Assembly: GCA_949752795.1 (NCBI GenBank)
Contig: OX457070.1
Location: 39,395,185 to 39,459,184 of the forward strand
DNA length: 64,000 bases
Direction of reading: 5' to 3'
From: Hyperoodon ampullatus
Lineage: Eukaryota > Chordata > Mammalia > Artiodactyla > Ziphiidae
Below are positions 23,407 to 34,591 of this stretch, piece after piece; within the stretch, counting starts at the first letter, position 1; each line of letters begins with the position of its first letter. A program made the position numbers and the translations under genes. The notes under the pieces are model-generated. The model was not told where the DNA came from. It saw only the letters and a program-made list of their open reading frames with translations, and ran no database searches.

Positions 23407-24041
23407 ACTCTGAATTAAACAGAACCAGAACTCACAGAACTTTCTGAAGTCCATGGAACAAACTCGGAATTAAATGGAACCAGAATTCACAGAACCTTCC
23501 AGAGTCTACACAGCAAACTCAGAATTAAACGGAACCAGAACTCACAGAATCTTCCGGACTCCACACAGCCAACTCTGAATTGAATGTAATCAGAGCTCAC
23601 AGAACCTCCTGGAGTCCACAGAGCAAACTCTTAATTAAATGGTAACAACTCGCCGGGAGGCTCCGGGCTCACAGAACCTTCTGGAGTCCACACAGCCAAC
23701 TCTGAATTAAATGGAATCAGAGCTCACAGAACCTCCTGGAGCCACACAGCAAACTCAGAATTAACCGGAACCAGAGCTCACAGAAACTTCCAGAGTCCAA
23801 GCAGCAAACTCAGAATTAAATGGAACCAGAACTCACAGAATCTTCCAGACTCCACACAGCCAACTCTGAATTGAATGGAATCAGAGCTCACGGAACCTCC
23901 TGGAGCCACACAGCAAACTCAGAATTAACCGGAATCAGAGCTCACAGAACCTTCCCGAGTCCACACAGCCATCTCTGAATTAAACGGAACCAGAGCTTAC
24001 CGGGAGGCTCCAGGCTCACAGAGTCTTCAGGAGTCCACCAC
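23407..24041. repeat. Minisatellite, 11 units of about 55 bp with 5-unit higher-order period
   Basis: Eleven tandem units begin at 23407, 23462, 23517, 23572, 23627, 23699, 23753, 23808, 23863, 23917 and 23972. The typical unit starts ACTCAGAATTAAACGGAACC and runs through CAGAACTCACAGAA, CTTCCAGAGTCCACACAGC. Spacing is 55 or 54 bp, except unit 5 (72 bp) and unit 11 (about 70 bp), which carry an extra GC-rich block containing CCGGGAGGCTCC. Units 2, 3 and 4 best match units 7, 8 and 9, all 291 bp apart, so a five-unit block was duplicated. Period 55 is not a multiple of three and no frame runs through the array. It abuts a CpG-rich block. Confidence 0.93.
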
Positions 24042-24320
24042 GCACCCTTCCCCGGGCAGGCCTGGTGCTTGCGCTCGGTCACCGCCGCTGTGCTGGGCTG
24101 TCCTCGCCTGTCCTCGCAGCCTGGCTCCTCTGAATTCTGCGGCGGCTGTGTGGGAGCTGAGGCCGCTGAGGTGGGCACCGTTTTGTGTGACTGCCTCTCC
24201 CGGAAGTGGGGGCGGGAGCCGAATCCTCCTCCTCCTCTCGGACCACCGGCCCATTGGAATCACCTGGATCTTGTTAAAGCGCCAACTCCTAGGCCTTCGG
24301 CAGCTGCAGCAGTGTTAGAG
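24001..24320. promoter_or_regulatory. CpG-dense block with ETS and Sp1 type motifs, candidate promoter
   Basis: By hand count there are about 20 CpG dinucleotides in 24001-24300, in a window that is otherwise CpG-poor outside SINEs. It contains CCGGAAGTG at about 24200-24208 (ETS/GABP type) directly followed by GGGGGCGGGAG (Sp1 type), a pairing typical of TATA-less CpG promoters. On the minus strand a good splice-donor match, CCTCCCG|GTAAGC, falls with the exon edge at 24001. No downstream exon was recognised on either strand. It could instead be the CpG-rich part of a transposon or LTR. Promoter function is inference. Confidence 0.4.
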
Positions 24321-24340
24321 AATCTGCATTGGGCAAAGTT
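24248..24340. repeat. MER5-like (hAT-Charlie) fragment, weak
   Basis: Contains ATTGGAATCACCTGGATCTT, GTTAAAGCGCCAACTCCTAG and GAGAATCTGCATTGGG. These resemble the body of MER5A-type elements ('agaatcacctgga…cttgttaaa…gaatttgcatt'). Neither terminal inverted repeat is clear. Confidence 0.4.
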
Positions 24341-24344
24341 TCTC

Positions 24345-24760
24345 AATTATCTAGGGCTACATAACAAATCACTCCAAAACGTAGGTGCTAGAAACAGTAA
24401 ATATTTGTGATATCACACTGTTTCTGAGGGTCAGAGAGAAGCTTCTCTGGATGGCTCCGGCTCAGTCCTTCCGCAGGCTGCAGGATGATTTGGCCAAGGC
24501 TTGCCTGGGGCCAAAGGGCCCACTCCCTGCCTCGCCAGTTAAAACAGGTGTGGCTCCTCATCACGGGGCCTCTCCACCCCAAGGGACAACTCGACTGTGC
24601 TTACAACATGGCAGCTGGGGCCCCACAGCAAGTGGTCCAAGAGAGCCAGGAGGAAGTCCCAGCGCCTCCAATGTCACCTGTGTCATTACACAGGGTTGCC
24701 TCATTCGGGCTGGGAGGGATGATCAGGGCCATGACTACCAATGGGCAGGCTCACTGGGGC
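24345..24760 (-). mobile_element. Degenerate MaLR/MLT1-like LTR
   Basis: The forward strand reads like the antisense of an old LTR: TATCTAGGGCTACATAACAA, ATCACTCCAAAACGTAGGTG, TGGCTCCGGCTCAGTCCTTC, ACAACATGGCAGCTGGGGCC, AAGTGGTCCAAGAGAGCCAG. The same pattern appears at 52262-52650. The family is inferred from these phrases. Frames of 113-140 codons cross it, but they are not coding. Confidence 0.55.
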
Positions 24761-25409
24761 CAATGGGATGCTGCCGACCACACCCATTACAGTTGGGGAA
24801 GCACTAGCTTCTCCCTGAGCTCACCCCTGATGCATGGGAGCTGGAAAGTTTTTTGAGGTTCGTTGGTGTTGGTGGCATGGGGCCTCCTTCAGGGCAACTG
24901 GCTGCTCGCACCAGCCAGTCCTGGAAAGGCCTCGCTCATCGCCTGCTGCAGATGCCCGCTGGATGAACGTACCACGACTCACAGACCCGCCAACACATGG
25001 GGCTATTTTGAACACTGTGGTGCCCAGTGAGTACCACTGTCTTCCCAAGGAGCTCAGGTGACTAACTCTCCCACGGGCATCTCCTTTCTGCCACATCCCA
25101 TCGGCACTTTCTATTTTTAACCCCTTTGGTGGGCGTGAAATGGATCACAGTTTTCATGGGAATTTCCAAGGTTACTAACAAGGCTTAATAAACGTTTAGA
25201 TTTCCTTTGTGTGAAATGCCTATTTTTCTACCACACTGTTTCTTTCTTGACCATTGGCGTTCTTTATATATTTTGGGGATTAATCCTTTGCAGTTACAAG
25301 TGTTACAAATGAAAAAAAAATGTAATGCTGGATAAAACTACCAGATGCTCGGGGAGATGCAAATGGCTGATAAACTCTCCCCCCATAAACATTCAAGCCC
25401 TGAATATGA
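24761..25409. other. Unique sequence
   Basis: Composition falls from GC-rich back to AT-rich. No gene recognised. Short frames of 75-123 codons on both strands have no recognisable domain and reflect the low stop density of GC-rich DNA. A stretch at about 25080-25290 with CTTTGGTGGGCGTGAAATGG may be a decayed L1 3' piece. Confidence 0.4.
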
Positions 25410-25536
25410 TTACTTGGCCTCACTCAATAGCCATAGTCTTGGAGCAGACTTTTCTTTAAGAAAAAATTAGTATTTACTTGGCCTCATTCCATAGCCATTG
25501 TGTTGGAGCAGACTTTTCTTTATGAAAAATTAGTAC
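25410..25536. repeat. Direct tandem duplication, period 64 bp, two copies
   Basis: TTACTTGGCCTCACTCAATA at 25410 recurs as TTACTTGGCCTCATTCCATA at 25474. The two copies also share GGAGCAGACTTTTCTTTA and AAAAATTAGTA. A few substitutions separate them, so the duplication is not recent. No transposon boundary was seen. Confidence 0.85.
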
Positions 25537-26525
25537 TGGAATGAGGTGCCACTTCTACTGTATAGTGAAGAACAGTCCCTTGGAGGATATTGCTTCATTG
25601 TAGAGAAGGATTTAAAAGGCCCTCTAAGTTATGAAAAGTTAAGGCAAACAGGCAATCCTTGCCAGTGAAAGTTTGCATGTAGGTGTAGGTATAGGTGTGT
25701 AAAAGGGGTGTGTGTTTGTTGTTTAACATTTGCCTTTCCTCTTTACGTGCAATGGGGAGATCCCACATTGCAATGTGCCAAGTTGGTCCCATGCAGGGGG
25801 AGCGAACCATGCTCCATGGGTAAGACTTCGTCCAGCACCTTAGGAGGCTGGAACTGTGTTCTTCTCTAGTGTGGCCCACCTGGCACTGTGCTAAGCATTA
25901 GGGGGAAAAGGCTGAGCATGTGAGTGTGATCCAAAAGAGAAGCGTCCTCAGAGCTCAGGGGGATGCTGCTGGGGTGATGGGAAGAAAAGAGCTGAATCAC
26001 TAGGAGTATGGTAGCAACCATGAGCAAATTTCCTGCCATCAGAATATGTGGACCATCTGTAAACTCATGTGGCAGAGACCCAAGCCACAGCGTTAGTGGA
26101 CTGGTCACACTTCCTGGTTTTCTCTCTCTTCCTGGCTTCTTGCAGCAGGACTGATCTTCTTTGAACTAAGTCCCTAGTGTTCCTGCCCAAGGAGGGTGGT
26201 TGGGGGAGGCCTTGGAGAATAAGGGGACTTCCCACCACTGAGGGCAGGTAAGTGTTCAAGCAATAAACTGAATAAATAAAAGTAAGGTGATTGTGTTTGT
26301 ACTCCAAGCTAGTAATGTGGATCATTCCAGATACACTATTGACATGGATTTCTACCAAGTAAGTCAATTTCCCTTATGGTCTTTCTCTAAATTTCTTAAA
26401 TGTATTCCCACAACACCTGCAGTTAAGCCCAATGTTTCTGGGAATATAAGAAGCAAAGCACACTGCCTATCTCTGAGAAAAATGGACCCAGAGAGTAATA
26501 ATGAGAGCTTTGAGAACAGGAAATC
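25537..26525. other. Unique sequence, no recognised gene
   Basis: No gene recognised. Frames of 76-107 codons on either strand carry no identifiable motif. A segment around 25870-25920 (CACCTGGCACTGTGCTAAGC) resembles the shared core of old mammalian repeats. Confidence 0.4.
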
Positions 26526-26527
26526 TG

Positions 26528-26558
26528 CAAAAAAAAAAAAAGAAAGAAAGAAAGAAAC
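26528..26558. repeat. A-rich / (GAAA)n microsatellite
   Basis: A run of about 13 A followed by four AAAG/GAAA units. This may be the tail of an unrecognised retroposon, but I could not identify a body upstream. Confidence 0.8.
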
Positions 26559-26869
26559 ACGATTCCATAGATTCAGTTATTTCAACAGAAAATCAGTAGT
26601 CAGTGGCTAAACAGTTTTCAGAGTTAAACTAATGTTTTCTACCCTGAAGGATTATTCATAATAGTTATATGATTATAAATATATACTTATAAAACATAAA
26701 CATTGCTGAGAAAATTCTGACATTGGTTATATCTGTCTTTTGTTCTAGTAAAATTATTTCCTTATTGCATCATTAATGTATTTCTTATACATTTCCATAA
26801 CGTTTATCATTTTTACCCCCCACTGTTTCAGGAACAAAGTCTATAGCCGCTAAAAATTAGCTTTCTTGT

Positions 26870-27095
26870 CTTCCTCTCTCTCTCTCTGACTTCCTTCCCT
26901 CCTTCCTTTCTTCCCTTCTTCCCTCCTTCATTCCCTCCTTCCTTCCTTCCTCCTTTGCTTCCTCCCTCCCTCCCACTCTTTCTCCTTCCCTCCCTCTCTT
27001 CCTTCCCTTCCTTCCTTTCCTCCTTCCCTCCCTCCCTCCCTCCTTCCTTCCCTTGTTTCCTCTTCCCTGTCTCCTCCCTCCTTGCCTTCCTTCCT
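26870..27095. repeat. Pyrimidine tract, (CCTT)n/(CT)n rich
   Basis: About 225 bases almost entirely C and T on the plus strand, built from imperfect CCTT, CCCT and CT units. The antisense reading gives glycine/glutamate/arginine/lysine-rich frames that are artefacts of this composition. Confidence 0.95.
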
Positions 27096-27314
27096 CCTAA
27101 CATAGTGCCATTTTTCTCTGGTTGCTAGTTTAATTTCCAATCACATGAGAGTGATGTTTTGAATGTTTGAAAATATATCATTTGTAAAAGATGTCTGATT
27201 TTAAAATCTTTCTTGAAGTTAACCCATGATGATTTCACGTTTTTTTCTATGCAATTGGATTTTTTCTATTTTTTATTTCACTTAGTTTTTACATAAAATC
27301 TTCTGAGAAGTAGT

Positions 27315-27565
27315 GCGTTGTGGATGTAAGGAGTAGGGACTCTGGAGCCACATTTCTTTTCTTCTAATCCCAGATCTGCCATTTCCCAGCTGTTTAACCG
27401 TGGGTAAATTACTTAACACCTCAATGTCTCACTTTCCTTATGTGTGAACTACCCTATTTATCATATAGTTTTATCTGAGGATTAAATAGTTTAGTGGATT
27501 TTAAAGGTCTTAGAACACTGCCTGGCACTAGCTAAGCACTCAAAATATGTTAGTTACTATTAACA
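27315..27565 (+). repeat. MIR element
   Basis: Plus-strand MIR in order: GGGACTCTGGAGCCACATTT, CCAGATCTGCCATTTCCCAG, GGGTAAATTACTTAACACCT, CACTTTCCTTATGTGTGAAC, TGAGGATTAAATAGTTTAGT, TAGAACACTGCCTGGCACTA. It is nearly full length and diverged. Confidence 0.9.
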
Positions 27566-27829
27566 ATTTCTAAAATCCCCATATTTATAGGAGATCATTT
27601 TACATAGTATTTTCACACTTAAAAGGTCCTTTATTTGAAATCATCCCTTTCATCATACATAAAGTTTTTATTCTCACTTTTACAACAAATTTGTTAGAAG
27701 TTAAATATTGTGTTTTGTGTATTTTGATTTTGTGTGTCTCACCCACTCTATAAAGAGTAAACTCTTTATCTTATTAGTAACTTAGAAACTTACAGTATAG
27801 ATATTAGGTAATTTGTTGATTTTTTGCAA

Positions 27830-29450
27830 TGTATTATTTTGCTTTCCTCTGGTTTTCACTAAGTTTATGTTTCAATCAGAAAATATCATGAATTTATAGT
27901 TTTAATATTTTTAATGCAAAGACCATACTTTATTATTTTTGAAATTAGGTTCAATTATATAACTGATTCCAAATTCACCTTAGTTATTTAGAATGTTTTG
28001 TTTATTGGACGGAGGGAGGAAATTTCGTTGTACAGTCATGGTAAACTTTCTGTTAACTACTAAAAGACATTGAGGCCCAAGAATGTGCACTTCATTTTTT
28101 AAATGTTTTGGCAATTATTGAGATTTTCTGCCTTAGTATGCTTCTAAAGGGTTTCATATATACAACAAAATAAAATATATTCTTTGTTTGGTGGTTGCAA
28201 TCCATATTTCAATTAATCTTATTAATGATATAATCCAAATCACCTATTTCACTGCATTTTTTGTGTGTGCTTACTTGAGTCATCAAAGGCTGACAGAGAT
28301 GTATTAATCTCTCCCACAAATATTGAGCTTCTGTCATTTTGTCTTTGAATTTCTAATAGGTTTGTGCCCTACATTTCTAAGCTATGCTATTGGGTCCTAC
28401 AGTGTCATGACTATTACATATTCATTTTGGATTATGGTCAGTGGTGTGCTGGCAAATGTTTAACAACCAGGTCTCTGGGAGTGGGGAGGGGAGGGGAGAG
28501 AGGGGCTGATTTTTGAAACATTTACCAAATTCTAAGGATTAAATACTACTACCATGGCCAATTTCAAGCTACCTGTGTGACATTACTGAATGTGAAGTTA
28601 AGAATAGATGCATGTAACTGACTCCCCTGACCTGCAATACAACACTGAATATCTATTCTCAACACAAAATCATCATCATTATCCTGACTTTTTTCTAAAA
28701 TTCTATATTTCTGATATTGCCATTTAAGACTTATAGTTTGCCTGATATATCTTTACCCAATATTCTTTTTATGCTCTTTAATTACTATGACATCTTTTTA
28801 GGGGTAGGTAGTATATACATGGCTTTTTGATAGTGCCAACCAGAGATGTTTTGAGTTTTATCCATTTACATTTATTTTGATAATTGGTGTGTTTCATATT
28901 CTTCCTATAACTCTTAATATTTCTTAATTTAATAAATAGTTTTCCTTTATTTTATAGAGATGAGTCTTATTTTATTATGAGAACTCTTTCATTTGCTTTT
29001 TCTCTTCTCCAATAATACTATTTGTTTTACCTTGAGTTTTGTTCAATTTAATGTTTGTTTTTTAAATAACATTAAACTATATTTTCTAAGTAGCAAAACC
29101 AGGAATGATGCTATCTCACCATTTATTTCCAAACTGTTTAATTAATATTTAATTATATTTGTGATATAAAGAGCATGTAGTTGGATTTTTAAACCCAGTT
29201 TCAGAATTTTGTCTTGTCCCAGATAATTCAATTCATTCATTCCACATTCCACATTGTGATAGCTACTTTTGTCTACTTATTTTGTTGTTTGTATTTCATG
29301 ATTACTTCTAATTTTGTTACATTTTTTTCTTTTTTCTTTTCTATTTTATTTCTTCTAGTAGTTTGGAAATTCTATTTTCCATTTTATTATAATAGTTGCT
29401 TCCCTAAATTAATAAAGAATTATATTCTCTATTCAACTAAAAATTAATCA
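27830..29450 (-). mobile_element. Old L1 ORF2-region fragment, interrupted
   Basis: Antisense phrases typical of old L1: GACAGAGATGTATTAATCTC, CTGTCATTTTGTCTTTGAAT, CTATTGGGTCCTACAGTGTC, GATTGCCTTTTATGCTC-like blocks, and CATTTACATTTATTTTGATA. A GC-richer foreign-looking stretch at about 28440-28630, with a GGGGAGGGGAGGGGAGAG run, interrupts it. The outer limits are uncertain and all frames are destroyed. Confidence 0.6.
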
Positions 29451-29459
29451 ATATCAACT

Positions 29460-29955
29460 TCTGATTTCTGATTTAAGAGATTAACAAAGTCCAAACTTAA
29501 CTTCCCATAGTAAACAAAAAACTAGACAAAATATGTAAAGTAACTGTTTTCAGAAAAGCAGAGTAGGACTGTGATCCAAGGAAGGAGGTAAACAAATGGG
29601 TTTAGGTGGAAGATTGCCCCAGCTTTCTGCCTGAAGCCAATTCCCAGACTTGAGCACAGGGAAGATCTCCCAATAGTGCCGAGAGGTCTCATTGCATTGA
29701 GAAGACAGATTGGTATTTTATCTAGAATTTGAAAGGCAAAGTACTGGAAAGAAGGGAACTTTGCAAAACAGGGGATTCCCACAATGGCTTGGGGTCCCTA
29801 TCAGTCATTGGCTGAAAACTAATCTGCACATACATACTATGAAACCACATGTGGCCAGGAAAAGAATGACTGGGAAACATACGCCTCATCCATAATCCAA
29901 CAGCTGATTTATCCCACTCCTCTGAAAATAATATGTTTTCACATCCTTACATAGA
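29460..29955. other. Probable L1-derived or unique sequence
   Basis: A somewhat GC-richer segment with phrases resembling the 5' part of old L1 elements (GTAGGACTGTGATCCAAGGA, GGGAAGATCTCCCAATAGTG). I could not confirm the assignment. No coding evidence. Confidence 0.35.
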
Positions 29956-29959
29956 AGTT

Positions 29960-30420
29960 TTATATATTCAGAGCCCTAAAACACGCACTGAAATGTCCAT
30001 CAACAGGAGAATGGATAAACAAGTTATGGTATACCTGTGCAATGGAATACTATTCAGAAATGAATAAGAACACATTACTGATAGATGCAACGACGGATGA
30101 ATTTCAAAAACAGATGCTTAGCAAAAGAGGCCAGACCCTAAAGAGTACAAGCTGTATGATTCCATTTACAGGGAACTGTAGAAAAGATATCTAATTTCTA
30201 ATGGCAGAAAGTAGGTCAAAGGTTGACTGAGGCTAGATGTGTGGGATTGACTGGGAATGGGCAAAAAAGACATATTTTGGTGAAAGAAATATTCTTTTAT
30301 CTTGATCGTGGTGGTGGTTGCACAGGTGTTTACGTTTGTCAATTCTCAAAAAATATACACTTGAAACGGACATACTTCATTATATTTATAACTCAATTAA
30401 GTTGACTAAGAAAAGTTAAT
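29960..30420 (+). mobile_element. L1 3' end fragment
   Basis: Plus-strand L1 3' sequence: AAATGTCCATCAACAGGAGA, ATGGATAAACAAGTTATGGT, TGGAATACTATTCAGAAATG, AGCTGTATGATTCCATTTAC, GGTGGTGGTTGCACAGGTGT, ATTATATTTATAACTCAATT. It is 5'-truncated and has no intact frame. Confidence 0.88.
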
Positions 30421-31839
30421 TAGCCCCCCTCTCTTTTAAGCTTTCAACAAATTTCATCACAGTTTTCTATACTTTCCTCCTCAGCTAAGACGGTACTATT
30501 TGTAAGTCCCTTCCTGCTTTTTAACATTCTTCTTCACCCAGATCTACGAAAATTATTTTGAAATTCTTTCCTAGAAAGGGATCAAACTGGTTTCTTGTTA
30601 TGCATTTTCTCATTTAAAATAATAGTCATTTAACAACTGTGACATCAAATATTATTTAGAGTTAACTATAACTTGTATTGACTTATCTGGCTATTATTGT
30701 TCCTTGCAGTCTGAATCTACATTATTATTTAAGGTTTAAGTAGTAGTATTAGTTCAACTCTTTAGCACCACTATTATTATTTTTACTTTAATAATTCTGG
30801 TTTTAATTTCTCAGCACTTGTGTTGTTTTTTGTTTTGCCTTTCTTGTGTGTTTGGTGTTCATTTCAGTATTTATTTGCCTTCTGTTTGTGATAAATCATT
30901 GAATTTTTCTGGGGATACAAATTTAACTAAATTAAAATTGTCTTTTATTTTCTACATTACATCTGTTTTCTTAGGATATTTTCTCCTCTCATGAATCAGC
31001 CTTATGACTTTTAAGTCTACTATTTCTTATTTTTATTCATTTAATTTTAATTTTATTTTATTTTTACAGCAAGTATAGTTTTTCTTGCCTATTTGGTTGA
31101 TATTCGTAAATAAGGATCTAAAGTGCTGAAGTGATCACTTCTACCAATTGCAGTAGCTTCCTCAACAAAGCTAAATATTTTCTTTTTCAGACTAGTAAAT
31201 ACAAAATTTCATTGAAAGCTCCCAAGACATGATATACATGTGGGGAAGAATGCATCTGGATGCTTGTCTTGTGGCTTTAGGAACTCCTTGTTCAGGATGC
31301 AGAAGCAAGTTACCAGATGGGATCCTCTCTTTGTTTCGAGAGCCTGTGTTAGGACTTTATCTTTGGTTAAAGGCTGGATTCTTTGAGAAAGAGCTAAATG
31401 CTGTTGTTTAAAGTAAAAAATGTATATATTCACAAAACAAGTATTGTACTTGTAGAAGTATGTCTTCCAAAAATACTAAAACAATTGTGTGAGGATATAT
31501 GTTCAGTAATGTTTATTGTACTATTATCTTAATAACAAATATTTGGAGACAATCTAGAATTCATTATAACAAAATGGTTAAATTACCAACTTTGTTATAC
31601 ATGTTTATTTAATATGTTTTTATTATATATTTTTAAATTTAAATATTTTTATATATTATATATATTTTAACTTAGGTATATCTGGTGAAGAATAATGTCC
31701 ATTACAGTTTTTTGAGTGTGAAAATCAAATTGCAAAGCAGTATCTTAATATAAGATACAATTTTATATATATAAAATATATACAAAACAAGAATTATATA
31801 ATTTATATATAATTTATAGGTACTACTAATTATAGATAC
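30421..31839. other. AT-rich sequence, no recognised gene
   Basis: Largely T-rich on the plus strand up to about 31100, which may be decayed antisense L1 without a decisive phrase. From 31500 it becomes very AT-rich, leading into a TA microsatellite. No gene seen. Confidence 0.4.
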
Positions 31840-31990
<151 letters not shown>

Positions 31991-33689
31991 GCATGTTCTT
32001 ATAGTCTGGGTAATTCTTTACACTTCTGGAAAATATAAACCAAACCATTTTTTTTCTCATTATATCTCTTAGATGACAGAGTGTGAAATTTGCAGCTTTA
32101 GTTATATACATGTCTATATTGTTTGATGTATTTTTCTCAATGAGAATGTATTTTGGTAATTAAATAAGTGATTTTAAAAGATTAAAGCAGTATTTTAAGA
32201 CTCTACCAATAACTTGAGGAAATTGGCACAATTTTACTTTCAATTCCTTCTTAGAATTTATTTGCTTTTTTAGCATTTTAGATATGAATTAATGACAATC
32301 AATTATATTTTACATTATCTTTTCTTTCTGACATCTATATCTGACTTATGCATTATATTTTGTATTTGGTTATAGTAAGACAAATTACTTTTTAACACAT
32401 TTTGGTTGCAATACTGATTTCAATGTTTATAATCATAACATTTTAAAATATTATTAAGTATTCTATTTCCCTTTTTGACTTTGTAATCTTGATTTCTCAA
32501 TTGCCTAGAATAGGTCACCAATAAGTCTTTAAATAATTTTTAAGAATGAAAATGGATGCTAAATATATCCTCCCATATATATCTGAGAATGACTATTTTA
32601 TTCACATATTAATATAAACTTGAAATTCTATTCACATTTTAATCATAAATGTTTCCCCAAATATTTCCATAGACTATAATTGCATAGTCTCATGTGATTC
32701 ACTGATGTGGAGAAGTCTCAGGACAGATTTAATTTTGTTTACCTGGAGGTAGCCTGTTTTTTTAATGCTTGGATGTTTGCAGGTGTTTAAAGTTCTAATT
32801 CAAACTTTATGTTTCTCCTTTTTTTTTTTAATCTTGGTTATTGCTTCTGTTGTATTTTTTCCCTAGTCTCTCTCTCTCTAAGATACCAGTCTTCCATATT
32901 TGTGTCATCGTTTTTTCAACTTCTCTCATAATTTTTCATTTCTTTATTATTTTGGGAGAACTTTTAAGTTTCCCCTCTACATTTCTACATACTAATTCAA
33001 CATGTTCTTTATTTTCCACAGTCCAGATTTTAATTTTATTATTGTTAATTTTAGTTTACCTATTATCTTTTCTTATGCTACCCATCTTGTGTTGTACCTA
33101 AAGTGCTGGGGATTTTTTGTTTTTGTTTTTTTTTTTACAACTCAGCATGATATATGACCTTTTGTTCTCCTGGTTGACAGGAATCACATACTTTTGATAC
33201 TGTTTGAATGCCCAGTAGTATTCTAACATTTTCTACTGTTTTTGAATTTAAAGTAATATAGGCACACTCAGTATTTTTCAAGCAGTTGATATGTATAATT
33301 TGCTTCAGCACCACTTATTCTTAGTATCACTAAATTTATATTTGAAGTATCACTAAGGTTATTCTCAATTCATTTCTGTACAGCGGATTTTAAGCACATC
33401 TCTTCCACATTGAGTTAAGATTATCTCTAGCATATGACTCACTGACACTGAACCAATTAAGTTCAAACAACCTACAATTATCAGCATGTCCCACCAACAA
33501 CCGTCCTCCTGTCACTGCTCCCATTCACAACGTTACATTTTTGTGGCTATATATCTCAAAGATGAGGTGAATTTTCATTAGCATTTCCATATCTACTAAC
33601 CTTTTTTTCTGGGTACTTCAATGTGTGAATTGTAGGAGAATTTAAAAGCAGAAGAAGAGAAACAGTAATTTGTGTGTTAAAATATCCAT
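31991..33689. other. Unique AT-rich sequence, no recognised gene
   Basis: T-rich on the plus strand with runs of T at 32819-32830 and 33120-33135. I suspect old antisense retroposon sequence between 32560 and 33100 but cannot name it. No gene recognised. Confidence 0.4.
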
Positions 33690-34033
33690 TGTCTTAGTGA
33701 GCTCAGGCTGCTATAACAAATACCACACACAGGGTAGCATAAACAACAAACATTTATTTCTCACAGTTCTGGAGACTGAAAGCCCAAGATTAGAGTACCA
33801 GCATGGTTGGGTTCTGGTGAAAGTCCTCTTCCTGGCCACCTTCTCACTGTGTCTTTTGTCACATGGTCAAAAGACAGATCACCTTTCTCATGTCTCTGCC
33901 TATGAGGCCACTAATTTCATTCATGATGGCTCCACCTTCATGACCTAATGACCTCCCAAAAGCCCCACTTCCTAATACCACCACATTAGGTTTCAACATA
34001 GGAATTTTGAGAGAGCACATTTAGTCCATAACA
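33690..34033 (-). mobile_element. MaLR-type LTR (MLT1-like), near full length
   Basis: Read in reverse it begins TGTTATGGACTAAATGTGCT and ends near GAGCTCACTAAGACA. Forward-strand hallmarks are GCTGCTATAACAAATACCAC, CATTTATTTCTCACAGTTCT, GGAGACTGAAAGCCCAAGAT, TCACTGTGTCTTTTGTCACA and TTTCAACATAGGAATTTTGA. It is a solo LTR of about 344 bp with no internal retroviral genes nearby. A 92-codon frame inside it is not a gene. Confidence 0.82.
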
Positions 34034-34589
34034 CCCACACAGCAAAGTTTTCTCAGGACATGGATGGGAGGCATCTCTGCTTCAAAGACAGGCAATGATG
34101 GAGAGAGAAATTATTGTCTTTCTCTCTTCCAGGCCAATATGATCCTCTGTTTTAGCAACATATGCATAATGGCTAATTGTACTATTTCATTCAACTACAT
34201 AGATTTTGTAGATAGGGTGATATTTTCCCAACTTTTTGGCAGTAGGTTCATTGTCACTTATTGAAGTTTTTGTGAAGTTTTCAACTTTTTGTGGACCTTT
34301 ATGGATACTTATTGGGAGAGGCTGCATTAGGAAAATCTAGTCAGACACTACTACTCTTTCCCCATATTAATTATTCTGAGCAATCCTTCAAGGAATATTT
34401 TCAGTGCAAAGTGACTTGAAACTAATGATGAATAAAATCCTTTTTTCTTCTCTTTCCAAAATGACACAACCAAGTAATTTTCATGAGCTTTATCTCATAC
34501 TAGTGAAAATCAAATAAACAAAACAAGGCTCCAAAGTATGAAATTACATTGTTAAGGGTTTCCAGTCTTTTTCCCAACCTCTAAGAATA
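34034..34589. other. Unique sequence
   Basis: No gene or repeat recognised. Confidence 0.45.
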
Positions 34590-34591
34590 TA

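Noticed and set aside
23407..24041. Possible CRISPR array
   Set aside because: Units are directly adjacent, vary along their whole length, and have no unique spacers. This is a minisatellite in a mammalian genome.
24069..24856. Frames of 113-140 codons in the GC-rich region
   Set aside because: GC-rich DNA has few stops. The frames overlap one another on both strands and cross degenerate LTR sequence.
26828..27140. Glu/Gly/Lys/Arg-rich frames on the minus strand
   Set aside because: Translation of a simple pyrimidine tract; composition explains them fully.
33670..33948. 92-codon plus-strand frame
   Set aside because: It runs antisense through a MaLR-type LTR.
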